Below are positions 20,387 through 28,707 of a DNA stretch of 64,000 nt, one piece after another (within the stretch, counting starts at the first letter, position 1; the number at the start of each line of letters is the position of its first letter). The notes beneath the pieces were generated by a model. It worked only from the letters and a program-made list of their open reading frames with translations. It did not search any database and was not told the origin of the DNA. The position numbers and the translations under genes were made by a program. Source of the stretch: Rhodanobacter thiooxydans (GTDB lineage Bacteria; Pseudomonadota; Gammaproteobacteria; Xanthomonadales; Rhodanobacteraceae); assembly GCF_030291135.1 (NCBI RefSeq), contig NZ_CP127409.1:2666001-2730000 (forward strand), in the 5' to 3' direction.

Positions 20387-20414
20387 AAAAAAGGCGCCGA
20401 ATGGCGCCTTTTTT
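20387..20414 (+). terminator. Strong bidirectional intrinsic terminator
   Basis: A perfect stem GGCGCC (20393-20398), loop GAAT and GGCGCC (20403-20408), flanked by AAAAAA and TTTTTT. It lies between the rightward lipoprotein gene and the leftward pilU and works in both directions by symmetry. Confidence 0.92.
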
Positions 20415-20435
20415 GTTCCCTGCCGGCGGTGACGC

Positions 20436-21602
20436 TCAACGGTTCAGGAAGTTGCTCCCGAAATTCTGCGCGTCGCGGGTTTCCTCCAGCTCGACGCCGT
20501 CCAGGCCCTGCGACAGGGTGTGTGCATCGCCGCCCTGCGCCAGCTTGATGCGCAGGCGCACTTCGTTGGAGCTGTCGGCGTAACGCAGCGCATCCTCGTA
20601 GCTGATCTCGCCGGCGTGGTACAGCTCGACCAGACTCTGGTCGAACGTCTTCATGCCGAGCAGGGTGGATTCCTTCATCACTTCCTTCAGCTTGTGGATC
20701 TCGCCCTGGCGGATATAGTCCTGCACCAGCGGCGTGCCCAGCAGGATCTCCACCGCCACCCGGCGCGCCTTGCCGTCCGGGGTGGGGATCAGCATCTGCG
20801 CCACGATGCCCTTCAGGTTCAGGGACAGGTCCATCAGCAACTGCTGGCGACGATCCTCCGGGAAGAAGTGCAGGATGCGGTCCATCGCCTGGTTCGCATT
20901 GTTCGCGTGCAGCGTGCACAGCACCAGGTGGCCGGTTTCGGCAAACGCGATCGCATGGTCCATGCCCTCGCGCGTGCGCACCTCGCCAATCATGATCACG
21001 TCCGGCGCCTGGCGCAGGGTGTTCTTCAGCGCGTTGTCCCAGCTGTCGGTGTCGATGCCGACCTCGCGCTGGGTGATGATGCAGCCTTCGTGCTTGTGCA
21101 CGTACTCGATCGGATCCTCGATCGTTATGATGTGGCCGGTGGAATTGGCGTTGCGGTAGCCGATCATCGCCGCCAGCGAGGTCGATTTGCCCGACCCGGT
21201 GGCGCCGACGAAGACGATGATGCCGCGCTTGGTCATCGCCAGCTGCTTGAGCACCGGCGGCAGGGTCAGCTCCTCGATGGTGGGGATCTTCGACTCGATC
21301 CGGCGCAGCACCATGCCCACGCAGTTGCGCTGGTAGAAGCACGACACGCGGAAACGGCCCACGCCCTGCGCAGAGATCGCGAACTGGCACTCGTGGGTCT
21401 TCTCGAATTCCTCGCGCTGGCCCGGCGTCATCACGTTGAGCACCATGTCACGGGCCTGCTGCACGCTGAGCGGGCTCTGCGTGATCGGCACGATCCGGCC
21501 CTGCACCTTCATCGACGGCGCCACGCCGGCGGTGATGAACAGGTCGGAAGCCTTCTTGTGCACCATCAGTTTCAGGAACGAGGTGAAATCAAAGTCGCTC
21601 AT
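20436..21602 (-). CDS. pilU: Type IV pilus retraction ATPase-like protein
   Basis: PilU is the accessory hexameric motor that helps PilT pull pilins back into the membrane under load. The 388-residue protein has Walker A FVGATGSGKSTSLAAMIGYR, the Asp box ITIEDPIEYVHKHE, Walker B VIMIGEVRTREGM and His box HLVLCTLHANNANQAMDRI. The N-terminus MSDFDFTSFLKLMVHKKASD and the extra C-terminal tail past the PilT end separate it from PilT. It lies 172 bp downstream of pilT, across a repeat-bearing spacer, so it may be co-transcribed. Confidence 0.94.
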   Translation of the reverse strand: MSDFDFTSFLKLMVHKKASDLFITAGVAPSMKVQGRIVPITQSPLSVQQARDMVLNVMTPGQREEFEKTHECQFAISAQGVGRFRVSCFYQRNCVGMVLRRIESKIPTIEELTLPPVLKQLAMTKRGIIVFVGATGSGKSTSLAAMIGYRNANSTGHIITIEDPIEYVHKHEGCIITQREVGIDTDSWDNALKNTLRQAPDVIMIGEVRTREGMDHAIAFAETGHLVLCTLHANNANQAMDRILHFFPEDRRQQLLMDLSLNLKGIVAQMLIPTPDGKARRVAVEILLGTPLVQDYIRQGEIHKLKEVMKESTLLGMKTFDQSLVELYHAGEISYEDALRYADSSNEVRLRIKLAQGGDAHTLSQGLDGVELEETRDAQNFGSNFLNR

Positions 21603-21615
21603 GGCGTCTGTCCCC

Positions 21616-21771
21616 GGGATTCGAGATGCGGGATGCGGGATGCGTCAAGGCCGCCGACCCGCGCAGTGCGCTCCGGGCCGGCAACCTGCCCTTCCGTGCA
21701 AGCGCGGGAATATCGAGCCGCGACGCGATCCTGGCTTTCGCCAATTCCGAATCCCGAATCCCGAATCCCGA
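21616..21771. repeat. Inverted heptad-array element in the pilT-pilU spacer
   Basis: The spacer is bounded by short tandem arrays in opposite orientation. At 21616-21644 lies GGGATTCGAGATGC followed by repeats of GGGATGC. At 21748-21771 three CGAATCC heptads run in a row, the reverse complement of GGATTCG. About 100 bp lie between. The right array starts 3 bp past the pilT stop. Transcribed leftward, the arms could pair. A related element lies at 58923-59022. Confidence 0.6.
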
Positions 21772-21774
21772 CGC

Positions 21775-22812
21775 TCACTTGAAATTGTCCTTGTTCTTGG
21801 CATACGACGAAGCCTGCTGCCGCGTCACCAGGCCGCGCTTGACCAGATCCTGCAGGCACTGGTCCAGCGTCTGCATGCCGAACTGCTGGCCGGTCTGGAT
21901 CGACGAGTACATCTGCGCCACCTTGTCCTCGCGGATCAGGTTGCGGATGGCCGGGATGCCGACCATGATTTCGTGCGCCGCGATGCGGCCGCCGCCGACT
22001 TTCTTCAGCAGCGACTGCGAGATGACCGCGCGCAGCGACTCGGACAGCATCGATCGCACCATCGGCTTCTCGCCGGCGGGGAACACGTCGATGATGCGGT
22101 CGATGGTCTTCGCCGCCGAGCTGGTGTGCACGGTGGCGAACACCAGGTGGCCGGTTTCCGCGGCGGTCAGCGCCAGGCGGATGGTCTCCAGGTCGCGCAA
22201 CTCGCCGACCAGGATGTAGTCCGGGTCCTCGCGCAGCGCCGAGCGCAGCGCCTCGTTGAAGCCCAGCGTGTCGCGATGGATCTCGCGCTGGTTGACCAGG
22301 CACTTCTGCGAGGTGTGCACGAACTCGATCGGGTCCTCGATCGTGAGCATGTGCCCGTATTCGTTCTTGTTGATGTGGTCGACCATCGCCGCCAGCGTGG
22401 TTGACTTGCCCGAGCCGGTCGGGCCGGTCACCAGGATCAGTCCCTGCGGCTGCTCGATCAGTTCCTTGAAGATGCGCGGGCAGCCGAGGTCTTCCAGCGT
22501 CAGCACCTCGGACGGAATGGTGCGGAACACCGCGCCGGCGCCGCGGTTCTGGTTGAACGCGTTGACGCGGAAACGGGCCAACCCGGGGATCTCGAACGAG
22601 AAGTCGGTCTCGTAGAATTCTTCGTAGTCGCGCCGCTGCTTGTCCGACATGATGTCGTAGATCAGCGAGTGCACCTGCTTGTGTTCGAGCGCGGGGATGT
22701 TGATCCGGCGGACGTCGCCGTCGACGCGGATCATCGGCGGCAGCCCGGCGGACAAGTGCAGGTCCGAGGCCTTGTTCTTCACCGAGAAGGCAAGCAGTTC
22801 GGCAATGTCCAT
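21775..22812 (-). CDS. pilT: Type IV pilus retraction ATPase
   Basis: PilT is the hexameric AAA+-like motor that depolymerises pili for twitching. The 345-residue length is typical. Visible: MDIAELLAFSVKNKASDLHL, Walker A LVTGPTGSGKSTTLAAMVDH, Asp box MLTIEDPIEFVH, Walker B YILVGELRDLETI, His box HLVFATVHTSSAAKTIDRII and the C-terminal AIRNLIREDKVAQMYSSIQT (AIRNLIRE motif). The ATG at 22812 follows GAGGGG with 10-base spacing; farther upstream codons in frame are not protein-like. Divergent from proC. Confidence 0.96.
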   Translation of the reverse strand: MDIAELLAFSVKNKASDLHLSAGLPPMIRVDGDVRRINIPALEHKQVHSLIYDIMSDKQRRDYEEFYETDFSFEIPGLARFRVNAFNQNRGAGAVFRTIPSEVLTLEDLGCPRIFKELIEQPQGLILVTGPTGSGKSTTLAAMVDHINKNEYGHMLTIEDPIEFVHTSQKCLVNQREIHRDTLGFNEALRSALREDPDYILVGELRDLETIRLALTAAETGHLVFATVHTSSAAKTIDRIIDVFPAGEKPMVRSMLSESLRAVISQSLLKKVGGGRIAAHEIMVGIPAIRNLIREDKVAQMYSSIQTGQQFGMQTLDQCLQDLVKRGLVTRQQASSYAKNKDNFK

Positions 22813-23181
22813 GAAGTCGTTTCCCCTCAACCGATCGTCTGGATGGCATGGATTTGTATGCCACATCCGGGGCCGGGTGACATTCGCAGGCGTGGTGCGC
22901 CGCAACGCATGGCATCCGGCGCCACGACACCACCTGGACAAACTTCCCGCATCCCCCTGTAGCCGCGTCGATACTACTCGCGCAACCGGCTGTGCGGCCA
23001 GTCTTTCCGCCGTCGATGCACAAACTGTCGACCCGGTTTGCACATCCGGTCGAAAATTCGCCAGCCGGCCATCACCCGGGTGCCCGGGACGACCTGCCAC
23101 CGGCATCCCCACCGGCAGGATTCGTCGCGATCGCGCCCGCTCCGGTAAGGTAAGCGGCATGGACGGACGAGGAGCCTTTGC
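22813..23181. other. 369-bp divergent intergenic region pilT/proC
   Basis: No convincing sigma-70 or sigma-54 promoter was found for either gene. An imperfect inverted repeat lies at 23015-23046 (GATGCACAAAC ... GTTTGCACATC). proC has a clear GAGGAG ribosome-binding site at about 23169. In Pseudomonas a yggS gene separates pilT from proC; no frame here resembles YggS. Confidence 0.55.
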
Positions 23182-24006
23182 ATGACACGACTAGCCTTCA
23201 TCGGCGGCGGCAACATGGCGCGCAGCCTGATCGGCGGCCTGCTGAAAACCGGCGTGGCGCCGGCCACCCTCAGCGTGGCCGAACCACTGGCCGAGGCACG
23301 CCAGCTGCTGGGCCGCGAATTCGGCGTCGCCTGCTACGCCGAAAACCGGCTGGCCGCGGCGGACGCCGAGGTGATCCTGCTGGCGGTGAAGCCGCAGGTG
23401 ATGCCGGCGATCCACACCGACCTGCGCGACATCCTGCAGCGCAACCGGCCGCTGCTGATCTCGATCGCCGCCGGCGTGCGACTGGACCAGCTGGAGCGCT
23501 GGTTCGGCAACGGCCTGCCGATCGTGCGCTGCATGCCGAACACGCCGGCGCTGATCGGCGCCGGCGCCACCGGCCTGTGCGCGAACAGCCGGGTCAGCCC
23601 GGCGCAGAAAGCGCAGGCGCAGCACATCCTGGACGCCGCCGGGACCACCCGCTGGATCGACGACGAGGCGCTGATGGATACCGTCACCGCGTTGTCCGGT
23701 TCCGGCCCGGCGTACTTCTTCGCCTTGGTCGAAGCGCTGGAAGCGGCCGCGGTGGCGCAGGGCCTGCCGCGCGATACCGCGCGTGCACTCGCCGCGCAGA
23801 CCTGCCTGGGCGCCGGCCGCATGCTGGTCGACGGCGGCGAAGATCCGGCGCTGCTGCGCCAGCGCGTCACCTCGCCCAACGGCACCACCCAGGCCGCGCT
23901 GGAAAGCTTCAGCGCCGACGGCCTGCCGCACATCGTCGCCCGTGCCGTCGCCGCCGCCACCCGGCGCGGCGTGGAACTTGCCGCCGAACTGGACAAGCTG
24001 CTGTGA
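23182..24006 (+). CDS. proC: Pyrroline-5-carboxylate reductase
   Basis: ProC reduces pyrroline-5-carboxylate to proline with NAD(P)H, the last step of proline synthesis. The 274-residue length is normal. MTRLAFIGGGNMARSLIGGL is the dinucleotide-binding GxGxxA region; VRCMPNTPALIGAGATGLCA and TALSGSGPAYFFALVEALEA are family signatures; RVTSPNGTTQAALE is the C-terminal helix region. Good GAGGAG site before the ATG. It overlaps yggT by GTGA. Confidence 0.96.
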   Translation: MTRLAFIGGGNMARSLIGGLLKTGVAPATLSVAEPLAEARQLLGREFGVACYAENRLAAADAEVILLAVKPQVMPAIHTDLRDILQRNRPLLISIAAGVRLDQLERWFGNGLPIVRCMPNTPALIGAGATGLCANSRVSPAQKAQAQHILDAAGTTRWIDDEALMDTVTALSGSGPAYFFALVEALEAAAVAQGLPRDTARALAAQTCLGAGRMLVDGGEDPALLRQRVTSPNGTTQAALESFSADGLPHIVARAVAAATRRGVELAAELDKLL

Positions 24007-24578
24007 GCTACCTGCTGAAGGCGCTGTCCATGTTGCTCGAACTGGCGTTCGACGCGGCGGTCACCCTGCTGCTGCTGCGCGTGGCGGCCGAAGCCTGTCG
24101 CGCCGATTTCCACAACCCGCTGAGCCAGTTCGTCTACCGCACCACCAACCCGGTGCTGGCGCCGATCCGCCGCGTGCTGCCGAACTGGCGCCGGATCAAC
24201 CTGGCTGCCCTGCTGCTGGCGTGGCTGGCGATGCTGCTCAAGTTCCTGCTGCTGTTCGCCCTGCACGGTACGATGCCGCACCCGCTCGGCCTGATCGTGC
24301 TGGCGCTGGCCGAGCTGCTCGACTTCGTGCTGCTGTGCTACCTGGTGCTGATCTTCGGCTGGTCGCTGCTGAGCATGTTCGCGGTGGACCGCCGCCACCC
24401 GCTGCTGCAGCTCGCCGGCAGCATCGTCGCCCCGTTGCTGCGTCCGCTACGCGACAGGCTGGTCGTCGGCCAGATCGACTTCGCGCCGATGGCGGTGATG
24501 ATCGCCCTGCTGCTGGCCCGCCTGCTGCTCGCCGCGCCGCTGCTGGACCTCGGCACCCGGCTGGCCCTGGGCGGCTGA
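24003..24578 (+). CDS. yggT: YggT family membrane protein
   Basis: A 191-residue integral membrane protein with two YGGT repeats and about four to five hydrophobic helices. The repeat signatures RTTNPVLAPIRRVLPNWRRI and AGSIVAPLLRPLRDRL are both seen, each next to helices. It starts with GTG at 24003 overlapping the proC stop, so it is coupled to proC as in many proteobacteria. The function is poorly known; roles in osmotic and potassium tolerance have been suggested for E. coli YggT. Confidence 0.88.
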   Translation: MSYLLKALSMLLELAFDAAVTLLLLRVAAEACRADFHNPLSQFVYRTTNPVLAPIRRVLPNWRRINLAALLLAWLAMLLKFLLLFALHGTMPHPLGLIVLALAELLDFVLLCYLVLIFGWSLLSMFAVDRRHPLLQLAGSIVAPLLRPLRDRLVVGQIDFAPMAVMIALLLARLLLAAPLLDLGTRLALGG

Positions 24579-24700
24579 GTTTTCCTGCGGGTGATGGCCT
24601 GGGCCGCTGCTTTTTTTGAAGCAGGAGCCGAAGAGCTTTCGTCATCCTGCGGAGGGCGAAAGCTTGCCGCCCTGCGTCTTACACAGCACCGGCACCCGAC

Positions 24701-25687
24701 TCACTCCGAAATCGCCAGCACGCACCCGTCCGCCCCGTAACTGCGGCAGCACACCGGGAAGATCGACAACCCGCCCGGCGCGACGACCGGCCCGAGCAGA
24801 CCCTCCAGGAAACCGCTGAAGAAACTGCAACCGGAGCCGCCGCCTTCGGCGCACAGCGGGCTGTCGTGGATGTGCAGCTGGCTGCCCTGCTGGTCGACCT
24901 CGACCAGCGCGCGCAACGCCGGAGCGCCGATGCGCCCGATCGCCTCGCGCAGGGCGAGGCCGCCGTCCAGCGCGTGCTCGCGCTCGAACACCCAGGCGCC
25001 CATGCGCCGCCCCGCCAGCGCAAGCGAGGATTCCCGCGCACCTTCGGCAACCGCACGCTGCAGCGCCTGCAACTGCGGCACGACTCGCGGGTAGTCAAAC
25101 TCCAGTCCGCGCAGCGCGTTTTCGACGGCCGCCTCGTCCGGCCCCAGCGGAACCCGTTCGACGAACGGTGCCGTGGCCATCGACGCGGCGCGTGCCGGTG
25201 CGGCCACCCGTGGCGCGGGCAGAATGAATTCGAACTCCGGCTCCGCCGGCGCTGCGGGGGGCAGCTCCGGCCCATCCACCGCCGCGGATACCGCGACCGC
25301 TTCGACAACCCGGACCCGATCTTTCGCCACCGGCAATGCCGGGGCCGCGACGGGCGCGGGTGCCACCGGCGGAGGAACGGCCACTGCCGGCGGTGCCACC
25401 ACCACCCCCACCGGTTTGCGCGACGCGGCAAAATGCGGCCGCGGCCCACCCTCGACGAAGGGGAAAATCTTGACGCTGATGAAGCGTTCGTAGGCATCCA
25501 GCACCGTCTCGAGCGCCCGCCTCTGGCGCAACGGTCCCTGCACGACCATCGTGAGCAGAATGCCGTGGTCGTCCTCCACCAGACGCTGCCGCACCAGGGT
25601 GAATCCACTGGCCAGCACGAATCGCCCGACCTCGACCAGCAGACCTCCCCGGCGTTCCGAGAGACCCTGGATTTCCAGCTCGATCAT
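24701..25687 (-). CDS. Protein with ACT-like N-terminus and V4R-like C-terminal domain
   Basis: A 328-residue soluble protein not tied to a named gene. Residues 1-80 (MIELEIQGLSERRGGLLVEV, LETVLDAYERFISVKIF) look like an ACT-type beta-alpha-beta fold. A Pro/Ala/Val-rich linker (~80-160) follows. The C-terminal ~150 residues resemble a V4R (4-vinyl reductase) small-molecule-binding domain: ALREAIGRIGAPALRALVEV, HIHDSPLCAEGGG, CSFFSGFLEGLLG, then VCCRSYGADGCVLAI. The cysteine set (C-x7-C ... CC-x6-C) could hold a metal or a thiol switch. The ATG at 25687 gives MIELEIQG. It is leftward and alone, downstream of the M1 peptidase and its terminator. Role unknown. Confidence 0.75.
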   Translation of the reverse strand: MIELEIQGLSERRGGLLVEVGRFVLASGFTLVRQRLVEDDHGILLTMVVQGPLRQRRALETVLDAYERFISVKIFPFVEGGPRPHFAASRKPVGVVVAPPAVAVPPPVAPAPVAAPALPVAKDRVRVVEAVAVSAAVDGPELPPAAPAEPEFEFILPAPRVAAPARAASMATAPFVERVPLGPDEAAVENALRGLEFDYPRVVPQLQALQRAVAEGARESSLALAGRRMGAWVFEREHALDGGLALREAIGRIGAPALRALVEVDQQGSQLHIHDSPLCAEGGGSGCSFFSGFLEGLLGPVVAPGGLSIFPVCCRSYGADGCVLAISE

Positions 25688-25817
25688 TCATCCCCCGCAT
25701 GCGCCAGCGGCGCGGCGCGCCTGCCGGCCATGCTACGACGGCAGCGTGACCGAAATGCAGACGCAGGCCCGCAAATCCCGTGTCAGCACCACCATCCGGA
25801 CGTTTCGTCCACGCAGC

Positions 25818-25845
25818 AAAAAGCCCCGCGGTAGCGGGGCTTTTT
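25818..25845 (-). terminator. Intrinsic terminator of the M1 aminopeptidase gene
   Basis: An 8-bp perfect stem AGCCCCGC, loop GGTA, GCGGGGCT, with A and T tracts on either side, lies 20 bp past the peptidase stop. It reads well in both directions but only the leftward gene needs it. Confidence 0.9.
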
Positions 25846-25864
25846 GCCGGACTTCCGGATCCGC

Positions 25865-28546
25865 TCAGCGCAGGATTGCGGCGGGGTCCTGGCTGGCCTT
25901 CAATGCGCTGCACAGCTGGATCGATTCGCCGGTCTGCGCCAGGCCGCGGCCAATGCCGGCGGCGTCCTTCTCGTGGGTCTTGAAGAACGCCTGCAGGCGA
26001 TCGTATTCGGCGGTGGAGCAGCCACCACCGGCGGCCAGCGACGGCAGGCGACCACCGGAGAAGCTGCCGGTGCGAGCGAGGATCTGCTGGTAGTGGCCGG
26101 TGAACCAGTTCCACATCGCATCACGCTGGGCCCGCGTGTCGCGACCACCGCGCAGCAGCATGCCCATCTCGCCGACCTTGACCGGCTTGGTCAACGCGAA
26201 GTTGCGCACCTGTTCGGCCAGTGCCGGATCTTCCACGCTGGCCAGGCCACCGAGGATGCCGTTGCGCAAGGCCGGATCGCTGGTCTTCGGCAACTCGGCG
26301 ATCAGCGCATCGACCGCGCTCTTGCCGTGCTCCTGCACCGCCACGCCCAGCGCATCACCGAGCAGGTCGGGATCGGCCGCAGCCAGGTTCAGATGGCCAT
26401 CCGCCTTCGGCTTCAACGCCGCCTCGCCCTGCTTGAGCAGGGCCGCACGCACTTCGGGCAGCTTGAAGTCGAACGCCAGCGAACTGGCCAGGCTGCTGCG
26501 CATCAGCGAATCGTCTTCCGGCTCGCCGGCTTTGCGCTGGTAGCCGAGCTGCTCCAGACGCGGCAGGTAGGCAGCCTTCGCCCACGCGGCCAGGCGAGCG
26601 CGCTGGGCATCGGTGGTGGCAACGCGATGGTAGAGACCGCTGGCCGTGCCCAGTGGCACGGTGGCCACTTCGCGGATCTTCGAGCCGGTCAGCGGCTGCA
26701 TGGCGGCCAGCACCTGGCCGGCATCCAGGTCGCCACGGCGGAAGCTGGCGTTGATCGCATCGGCGTAAGCCAGCTGTTCGGCATCGCTGAGCTTGCCGAC
26801 CTGCTTGATCAGGCGGTCGAGCCCGTCCTTGTCGAGGCTGAAGCGGTAGTAGCCGCTGGCGTTCGCGTTCGGCATCACCCAGGTCGGCTTGCTGGCGCCG
26901 GGCAATTCCATCGAACCGGAGGCCTGGTCGAGCATGTCGCAGGCGACCTTGCTGCCATCGACAGTGCCGTAGCGCACGCACACCGGCACGCCCCAGATGC
27001 GCTTGGCGTCGCCGCTGCTGCCCAGCGGCAGGTAGCGGCTCTGGCTCAGCTGCAGCACGGTCTTGCCATCCTTCTGCTCCAGCTTCGTCGCCACGTAGGG
27101 CACGCCGGACTGGTCGAGGAAGCTCTTGAACGCATGCTTGAACGCGTCGCCCTTGCCCGCCGCGGTGGCGATCGCCGAGACTAGGTCGTCGGCGGTGGCG
27201 TTGCCGTACTTCTGGCTCTGGATGTACGCGCGCATGCCCTTCTGGTAGGTCGGCTCGCCCACGTAGTTCTCGAACATGCCGATGACGCTGGCACCCTTCT
27301 GGTAGGTGATGCCGTCGAACGCGGTCATGATGTCGCCGTTGCCAGTGATCGGCTGGCGGATGCTGCGCGCGCTGACCAGGCTGTCGTTGTTCATCGCGCC
27401 CTGGCCGCCGCGCACGCGGTCGAGGTCGGCACGGTATTCCGGGTGCACCTGCATGGTGACCTTCTGCTGCATCCAGGTCGCGAACGCCTCGTTGAGCCAG
27501 ATGTCGTTCCACCAGGCGGTGGTCACCGTGTCGCCGGTCCACTGGTGCGCCAGCTCATGCGCGTTGACGTTGAACGAACCCTGCACGTTGCGCGCCGGGG
27601 AATCCTTGTCCAGCAACAGCAGCCAGTCGCGGAAGGTGACCAGGCCCGGGTTCTCCATCGCGCCGGCTTCGAAATCCGGTGCTGCCAGCAGGTCGAGCTT
27701 GCCGAACGGGTAACCGAAGCCGTAGTAGTTCTCCAGCGCGTGGATGATGCTCGGCGTCTCGCCCAGCACGTGCTCCATGCGATGGCCTTCGCCCTTGGCG
27801 GCGATGCCGCGCAGCTTGAGCGGTTCGCTGCGGTAGGCGTCGGGCGAGATGTCCGGACCGTCCACGATGTCCCACGGACCGACCGCGAACGCCACCAGGT
27901 AGGTCGGCAGCGGCAGCGTCTGGGCGAAGGTCACGGTCTTCCAGCCCTTGTCGGCCGGCTGTTCCTTCACCTGCTTGGTATTGGCCACCACGTTCTCGTG
28001 GTCGGGCACGGTGATGCTGATGTCGAAGGGGGTCTTGAAGCCGGGCTCGTCGAAACCGGGGAAGGCGAAGCGCGCGCTGATCGGCTCCATCTGCGTCATC
28101 GCGTACGGCTGGCCCTTGGCGGTGACCTTGTACAGGCCTTGCAGCTGCTGGTTGAGCGGCGCGCTGTAGTCGAACTTCACGGTGAGGTCCTGCGGCTTCA
28201 GCGTGCTGCCGAAATCCACCCGCACCACGCCCGCCTTCGGGTCCACGTTGACGTACTTGCCCGCGTGCGTCTTGCCGGCGGCGTCGGTGATCGTCACCTT
28301 CGACACCTTCAGTTCGGCGCCATCCAGCCACAGGTGGTCGGACGCCTGGGTCAGCTTGACCTTGATCGTGGTGGTGCCGGAAAAGTCCTGCTGCGCCGGA
28401 TCGACCTTGAACGCCAGCTGGTACGACTGCGGCACCGCCCAGCCCGGCAGGCGGCCCTGCGGCGCCTGGTCGGCGCTGGCGGCAAATGCCGCGCCGCAAC
28501 AGGCGGCCAGCGCGGTGAGCAGGAGGGGACGGGCGAGTCGACGCAT
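25865..28546 (-). CDS. Secreted M1 family zinc aminopeptidase
   Basis: An 893-residue M1 metallopeptidase that trims N-terminal residues from peptides. A signal peptide (LLLTALAACCGAAFAASAD) sends it to the periplasm or outside. The exopeptidase motif GAMEN (residue ~293) and zinc site HELAHQWTGD (~329) with the downstream Glu in LNEAFATW are intact. The large C-terminal half is the helical ERAP1-type domain, unlike the layout of E. coli PepN. The ATG at 28546 follows AGGG at 7 bases. It is transcribed toward its own terminator at 25818. Related Xanthomonad proteins are usually just called M1 aminopeptidase, so no gene symbol is given. Confidence 0.93.
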   Translation of the reverse strand: MRRLARPLLLTALAACCGAAFAASADQAPQGRLPGWAVPQSYQLAFKVDPAQQDFSGTTTIKVKLTQASDHLWLDGAELKVSKVTITDAAGKTHAGKYVNVDPKAGVVRVDFGSTLKPQDLTVKFDYSAPLNQQLQGLYKVTAKGQPYAMTQMEPISARFAFPGFDEPGFKTPFDISITVPDHENVVANTKQVKEQPADKGWKTVTFAQTLPLPTYLVAFAVGPWDIVDGPDISPDAYRSEPLKLRGIAAKGEGHRMEHVLGETPSIIHALENYYGFGYPFGKLDLLAAPDFEAGAMENPGLVTFRDWLLLLDKDSPARNVQGSFNVNAHELAHQWTGDTVTTAWWNDIWLNEAFATWMQQKVTMQVHPEYRADLDRVRGGQGAMNNDSLVSARSIRQPITGNGDIMTAFDGITYQKGASVIGMFENYVGEPTYQKGMRAYIQSQKYGNATADDLVSAIATAAGKGDAFKHAFKSFLDQSGVPYVATKLEQKDGKTVLQLSQSRYLPLGSSGDAKRIWGVPVCVRYGTVDGSKVACDMLDQASGSMELPGASKPTWVMPNANASGYYRFSLDKDGLDRLIKQVGKLSDAEQLAYADAINASFRRGDLDAGQVLAAMQPLTGSKIREVATVPLGTASGLYHRVATTDAQRARLAAWAKAAYLPRLEQLGYQRKAGEPEDDSLMRSSLASSLAFDFKLPEVRAALLKQGEAALKPKADGHLNLAAADPDLLGDALGVAVQEHGKSAVDALIAELPKTSDPALRNGILGGLASVEDPALAEQVRNFALTKPVKVGEMGMLLRGGRDTRAQRDAMWNWFTGHYQQILARTGSFSGGRLPSLAAGGGCSTAEYDRLQAFFKTHEKDAAGIGRGLAQTGESIQLCSALKASQDPAAILR

Positions 28547-28585
28547 GGTGATTCCCTGGGTACGTGGAGAATCCCCAAGCTAGAG

Positions 28586-28625
28586 CCGGCATGCCCTTCG
28601 ACCCAGTGCCAGAAGGCATGCCCGG
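28586..28625. repeat. Inverted repeat in the M1 peptidase leader
   Basis: The arms CCGGCATGCCCTTC and GAAGGCATGCCCGG are complementary apart from one bulged base on each side, separated by 12 bases. This is about 40 bp upstream of the peptidase start. It could be an mRNA hairpin or an operator; nothing decides between them. Confidence 0.45.
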
Positions 28626-28671
28626 GGGCCAGCGCGCGCGACGCATGGCCATCCATGAGAGAGCTCCGCGC

Positions 28672-28707
28672 AAAAAAAACCGGTGACGAAGCAAGCTTCA
28701 TCACCGG
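28672..28707 (-). terminator. Strong intrinsic terminator facing left, upstream of the M1 peptidase gene
   Basis: On the minus strand CCGGTGATGAAG pairs with CTTCGTCACCGG (one U-G wobble) around loop CTTG and is followed by eight T (28672-28679). On the plus strand the same stem has a C-A mismatch and no T tract, so the leftward orientation is the functional one. No annotated gene ends here: the nearest leftward gene starts 126 bp further on. It must end a short leftward transcript that starts near oxyR. Confidence 0.85.

Noticed and set aside
22830-22870. Sigma-54 promoter for pilT around TGGCATACAAATCCATGC
   Set aside because: GG and GC elements are 13 bases apart instead of 10.
24606-24624. 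CTGCTT-TTTTTG-AAGCAG stem after yggT as terminator
   Set aside because: The T run is in the loop, not after the stem, and the stem has only six pairs. A second weak AGCTTTCG/CGAAAGCT pair nearby also lacks a T tract.
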